Assembly (NCBI GenBank): GCA_045576435.1
Contig: JAZNGL010000018.1
Span: forward strand, 1-8,331
Length of the DNA: 8,331 nucleotides
Source of the DNA: CAKSIW01 sp045576435
Lineage (GTDB): Bacteria; Bacillota; Clostridia; Monoglobales; Monoglobaceae
Direction of reading: 5' to 3'
Within the stretch, counting starts at the first letter, position 1; each line of letters begins with the position of its first letter. A program made the position numbers and the translations under genes. Shown piece by piece: positions 6,872-8,331 of the stretch. The notes under the pieces were generated by a model. It saw only the letters and a program-made list of their open reading frames with translations, was not told the origin of the DNA and ran no database searches.

Positions 6872-6952
6872 CGTCAAGTTTCTTCTAATATATATATAAT
6901 ACCATAAAAACAAAAAAAATTCAACAATTTTTAAAGAAAAATTTACTTGACG
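6872..6952. repeat. Spaced 8-base inverted repeat spanning the divergent promoters
   Basis: CGTCAAGT (6872-6879) and its exact complement ACTTGACG (6945-6952) are 65 bases apart. One copy contains the -35 box of the plus-strand promoter, and the other lies in the short leader of ygiQ. This could be a paired operator for divergent control, but one 8-base match of this kind in 176 bases is within reach of chance. Confidence 0.3.
6896..6924 (-). promoter_or_regulatory. Predicted sigma-A promoter of the ygiQ-folD-radA-carD-ispD-ispF run
   Basis: On the minus strand TTGAAT (6924-6919) is followed by 17 bases and TATTAT (6901-6896). TGG directly before the -10 makes an extended -10 motif (TGnTATTAT). 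The start point would be at about 6889, leaving a leader of roughly 30 bases before the ygiQ ATG. I see no stronger internal promoter between ygiQ and ispF, so this may drive all six genes, but weak internal promoters cannot be excluded by eye. Confidence 0.7.
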
Positions 6953-6975
6953 TATTTGGCTAGCGGTTGTATAAT
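6947..6975 (+). promoter_or_regulatory. Predicted sigma-A promoter of the ACT/UPF0210 pair
   Basis: TTGACG (6947-6952), a 17-base spacer and a perfect TATAAT (6970-6975) make the best promoter match in the window. Transcription would begin at about 6982, giving a leader of about 53 bases before the ATG at 7035. The leader shows only a weak 6-base stem around a T run (about 6998-7015) and no recognisable riboswitch. The promoter faces away from that of ygiQ, with 22 bases between the two -35 boxes. Confidence 0.8.
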
Positions 6976-7034
6976 ATTGCTTGATTGATGGACTTTTTTG
7001 TCTATTAAAAACATTTTTAAGGAGAAAAGAAAAA

Positions 7035-7301
7035 ATGAGAGCTATTGTTACGGTAATGGGAAAGGATTGTCCGGGAATTATTGCTAAAGTCAGCACATGT
7101 CTTTATCAACATGGAATAAATATTTTAGACATAAACCAGACTATTATGAAAGATATTTTTACTATGATTATGTTGGTTGATTTAGATAAAAGTGTGGAGA
7201 GTTCAAATGTTGCTAAGAAATTAGATGAAATTGGCGTTGAAATTGGCGTTGATATAAGAATGCAGAACGAAGAAATTTTTAATTCTATGCACAGAATATA
7301 A
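7035..7301 (+). CDS. ACT-domain protein, UPF0237 family
   Basis: A stand-alone ACT-domain protein of 88 residues. ACT domains usually bind amino acids or similar small ligands and regulate partner proteins; the ligand here is unknown. It begins MRAIVTVMGKDCPGIIAKVS, with the GKDCPGI turn (9-15) typical of the ligand-binding loop in this fold. It continues through GINILDINQTIMKD (27-40) and FTMIMLVDL (42-50) and ends with the UPF0237-like IFNSMHRI. The complete beta-alpha-beta-beta-alpha-beta pattern is visible, with no other domain. An in-frame ATG at 6981 would add 18 residues but lies at the predicted transcription start. The ATG at 7035 has AAGGAG at 7019-7024, so I use it. The next gene, UPF0210, starts 21 bases downstream and is a known companion of this family. 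Confidence 0.92.
   Translation: MRAIVTVMGKDCPGIIAKVSTCLYQHGINILDINQTIMKDIFTMIMLVDLDKSVESSNVAKKLDEIGVEIGVDIRMQNEEIFNSMHRI
7229..7252 (+). repeat. Perfect 12-base tandem repeat inside the ACT gene
   Basis: AATTGGCGTTGA occurs twice in direct succession (7229-7240 and 7241-7252), within the codons for EIGVEIGVDI at residues 65-74. The unit is a multiple of three, so gain or loss of one copy would keep the frame. The encoded length matches the family as I recall it, so this does not look like a recent insertion. Confidence 0.8.
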
Positions 7302-7322
7302 AAGAACATAATCGGAGGAAAT

Positions 7323-8331
7323 ATGATTAATACAAGAGAGATTATTGAAACGATTAAGATGATAGATGATGAACATCTTGATATAAGAACGATAACAATG
7401 GGAATTTCGTTGCTTGACTGCATTGATTCAAATGCAGAAAAAGCATGCTCGAAAATTTATGATAAGATTACACAAAGGGCAGAAAAACTTGTTAAAACCG
7501 GTGAGGATATAAGCCGTCAGTATGGTATTCCGATTATAAATAAGAGAATATCAGTCACGCCAATTGCCTTGATTGCCGGAGCAAGTGATGCGAAAAACTA
7601 TCTTTGTTATGCAGAGGCACTTGATCGTGCGGCAAAAGAAACGGGCGTGAATTTTATAGGAGGCTTTTCAGCACTTGTTTCAAAGGGGGTTTCAAAGGGT
7701 GACCGTGTTTTAATTGAATCTATTCCTGAAGCACTTGCAAAAACAGACAGAGTATGTTCTTCTGTTGGAGTTGCAACAACTAAGGCTGGAATAAATATGG
7801 ATGCAGTTAAAATGATGGGTGAGATAATTAAGAAAACCGCAAAGGCTACTGCAGACAAAGATTCTTTTGGTTGTGCCAAGCTTGTTGTTTTTGCAAATCC
7901 TGTTGAGGATAATCCTTTTATGGCGGGAGCATTTCATGGTGTTACCGAGGGCGATTCTGTTATAAATGTCGGAGTTAGCGGACCGGGAGTTGTTAAGTCG
8001 GCTCTTGAAAAGGTGAAGGGTAAGGACTTTGGTGTTGTTGCAGAAACAATCAAAAAAACAGCGTTTAAGATAACAAGAATGGGTCAACTTGTTGCACAAG
8101 AAGCATCGAAAAGACTTGATGTGCCATTTGGAATTGTTGACTTATCGCTTGCACCAACACCTGAAATTGGTGATAGTGTTGCTTATATTCTTGAAGAAAT
8201 GGGTCTTGAAAAATGTGGCACACATGGCACAACAGCGGCTCTTGCTATGCTTAATGATGCTGTTAAAAAAGGCGGAATTATGGCGTCAAGTTATGTTGGC
8301 GGTTTGAGTGGTGCTTTCATTCCTGTTAGTG
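7323..8331 (+). CDS. UPF0210 (DUF711, 'PFL family') protein, C-terminus cut by window edge
   Basis: A member of UPF0210/DUF711, often named 'PFL family' because its fold resembles pyruvate formate-lyase-type barrels; no reaction is established. The frame runs from the ATG at 7323 to the window edge without a stop, 336 of about 450 residues. The N-terminus MINTREIIETIKMIDDEHLDIRT.. fits the family (ITMGISLLDC at 25-34). Other blocks are NKRISVTPIALIAG, NFIGGFSALVSKG, VCSSVGVATTKAGINMDAV, FHGVTEGDSVINVGVSGPGVV, LSLAPTPEIGDSVA and EKCGTHGTTAALAMLNDAVKKGG. The cysteines in VCSSVG and EKCGTHG are candidates for function. A glycyl-radical motif cannot be judged because the C-terminus is missing. 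The ribosome binding site GGAGG (7314-7318) is only four bases from the ATG. The 21-base gap to the ACT gene has no terminator, so the two form an operon. Confidence 0.95.
   Translation, partial: MINTREIIETIKMIDDEHLDIRTITMGISLLDCIDSNAEKACSKIYDKITQRAEKLVKTGEDISRQYGIPIINKRISVTPIALIAGASDAKNYLCYAEALDRAAKETGVNFIGGFSALVSKGVSKGDRVLIESIPEALAKTDRVCSSVGVATTKAGINMDAVKMMGEIIKKTAKATADKDSFGCAKLVVFANPVEDNPFMAGAFHGVTEGDSVINVGVSGPGVVKSALEKVKGKDFGVVAETIKKTAFKITRMGQLVAQEASKRLDVPFGIVDLSLAPTPEIGDSVAYILEEMGLEKCGTHGTTAALAMLNDAVKKGGIMASSYVGGLSGAFIPVS

Noticed and set aside
6976..7034. Possible riboswitch or attenuator in the leader of the ACT gene
   Set aside because: The leader is only about 53 bases and AT-rich, with one weak 6-base stem containing a G-U pair; no conserved riboswitch core is recognisable.
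6812..7096. Minus-strand open frame of 94 codons across the divergent promoter gap
   Set aside because: It overlaps the starts of both ygiQ and the ACT gene, covers both promoters, and its translation looks like translated AT-rich intergenic DNA.
7607..8099. Two overlapping minus-strand open frames (7607-7879 and 7710-8099)
   Set aside because: They are antisense to the continuous UPF0210 reading frame and have cysteine- and serine-rich low-complexity translations typical of shadow frames.

Overview
The window looks like a chromosomal housekeeping region of a low-GC Gram-positive bacterium, most likely a member of the Clostridia (Bacillota). The reasons are AT-rich DNA, strong AGGAGG-type ribosome binding sites before nearly every gene, a perfect CIRCE operator before groES, a CarD-type RNA polymerase-binding protein next to radA and ispD, and a UPF0237/UPF0210 gene pair. 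I see no insertion sequence, phage gene, CRISPR array, tRNA or rRNA.

Layout. Positions 1-845 (minus strand) hold the start of groEL, cut by the window edge, and the complete groES. The 181-base gap 846-1026 holds the groES promoter, the CIRCE operator and a small terminator for the operon that reads in from the right. Positions 1027-6858 (minus strand) form one tightly packed run in the order of transcription ygiQ - folD - radA - carD - ispD - ispF, with gaps of 27-46 bases and one overlap of 122 bases (ygiQ/folD). The 176-base gap 6859-7034 holds back-to-back sigma-A-type promoters. Positions 7035-8331 (plus strand) hold a small ACT-domain protein and the first three quarters of a UPF0210 (DUF711, 'PFL family') protein that runs off the window.

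How the genes relate. groES and groEL make the chaperonin and should be repressed by HrcA through CIRCE. The six-gene run mixes functions: a radical SAM protein, one-carbon folate metabolism, DNA recombination repair, transcription control, and two steps of the MEP isoprenoid pathway (IspD then IspF). In Bacillus and many clostridia radA is usually followed by disA before ispD-ispF. Here disA is absent and carD sits between radA and ispD. The ACT/UPF0210 pair is a conserved two-gene unit whose biochemical role I cannot assign.

No clearly new system was found. The points most worth a second look are the long out-of-frame ygiQ/folD overlap, which encodes a basic tail, the uncharacterised ACT/UPF0210 pair, the missing disA, and the terminator that shares DNA with the groESL promoter.
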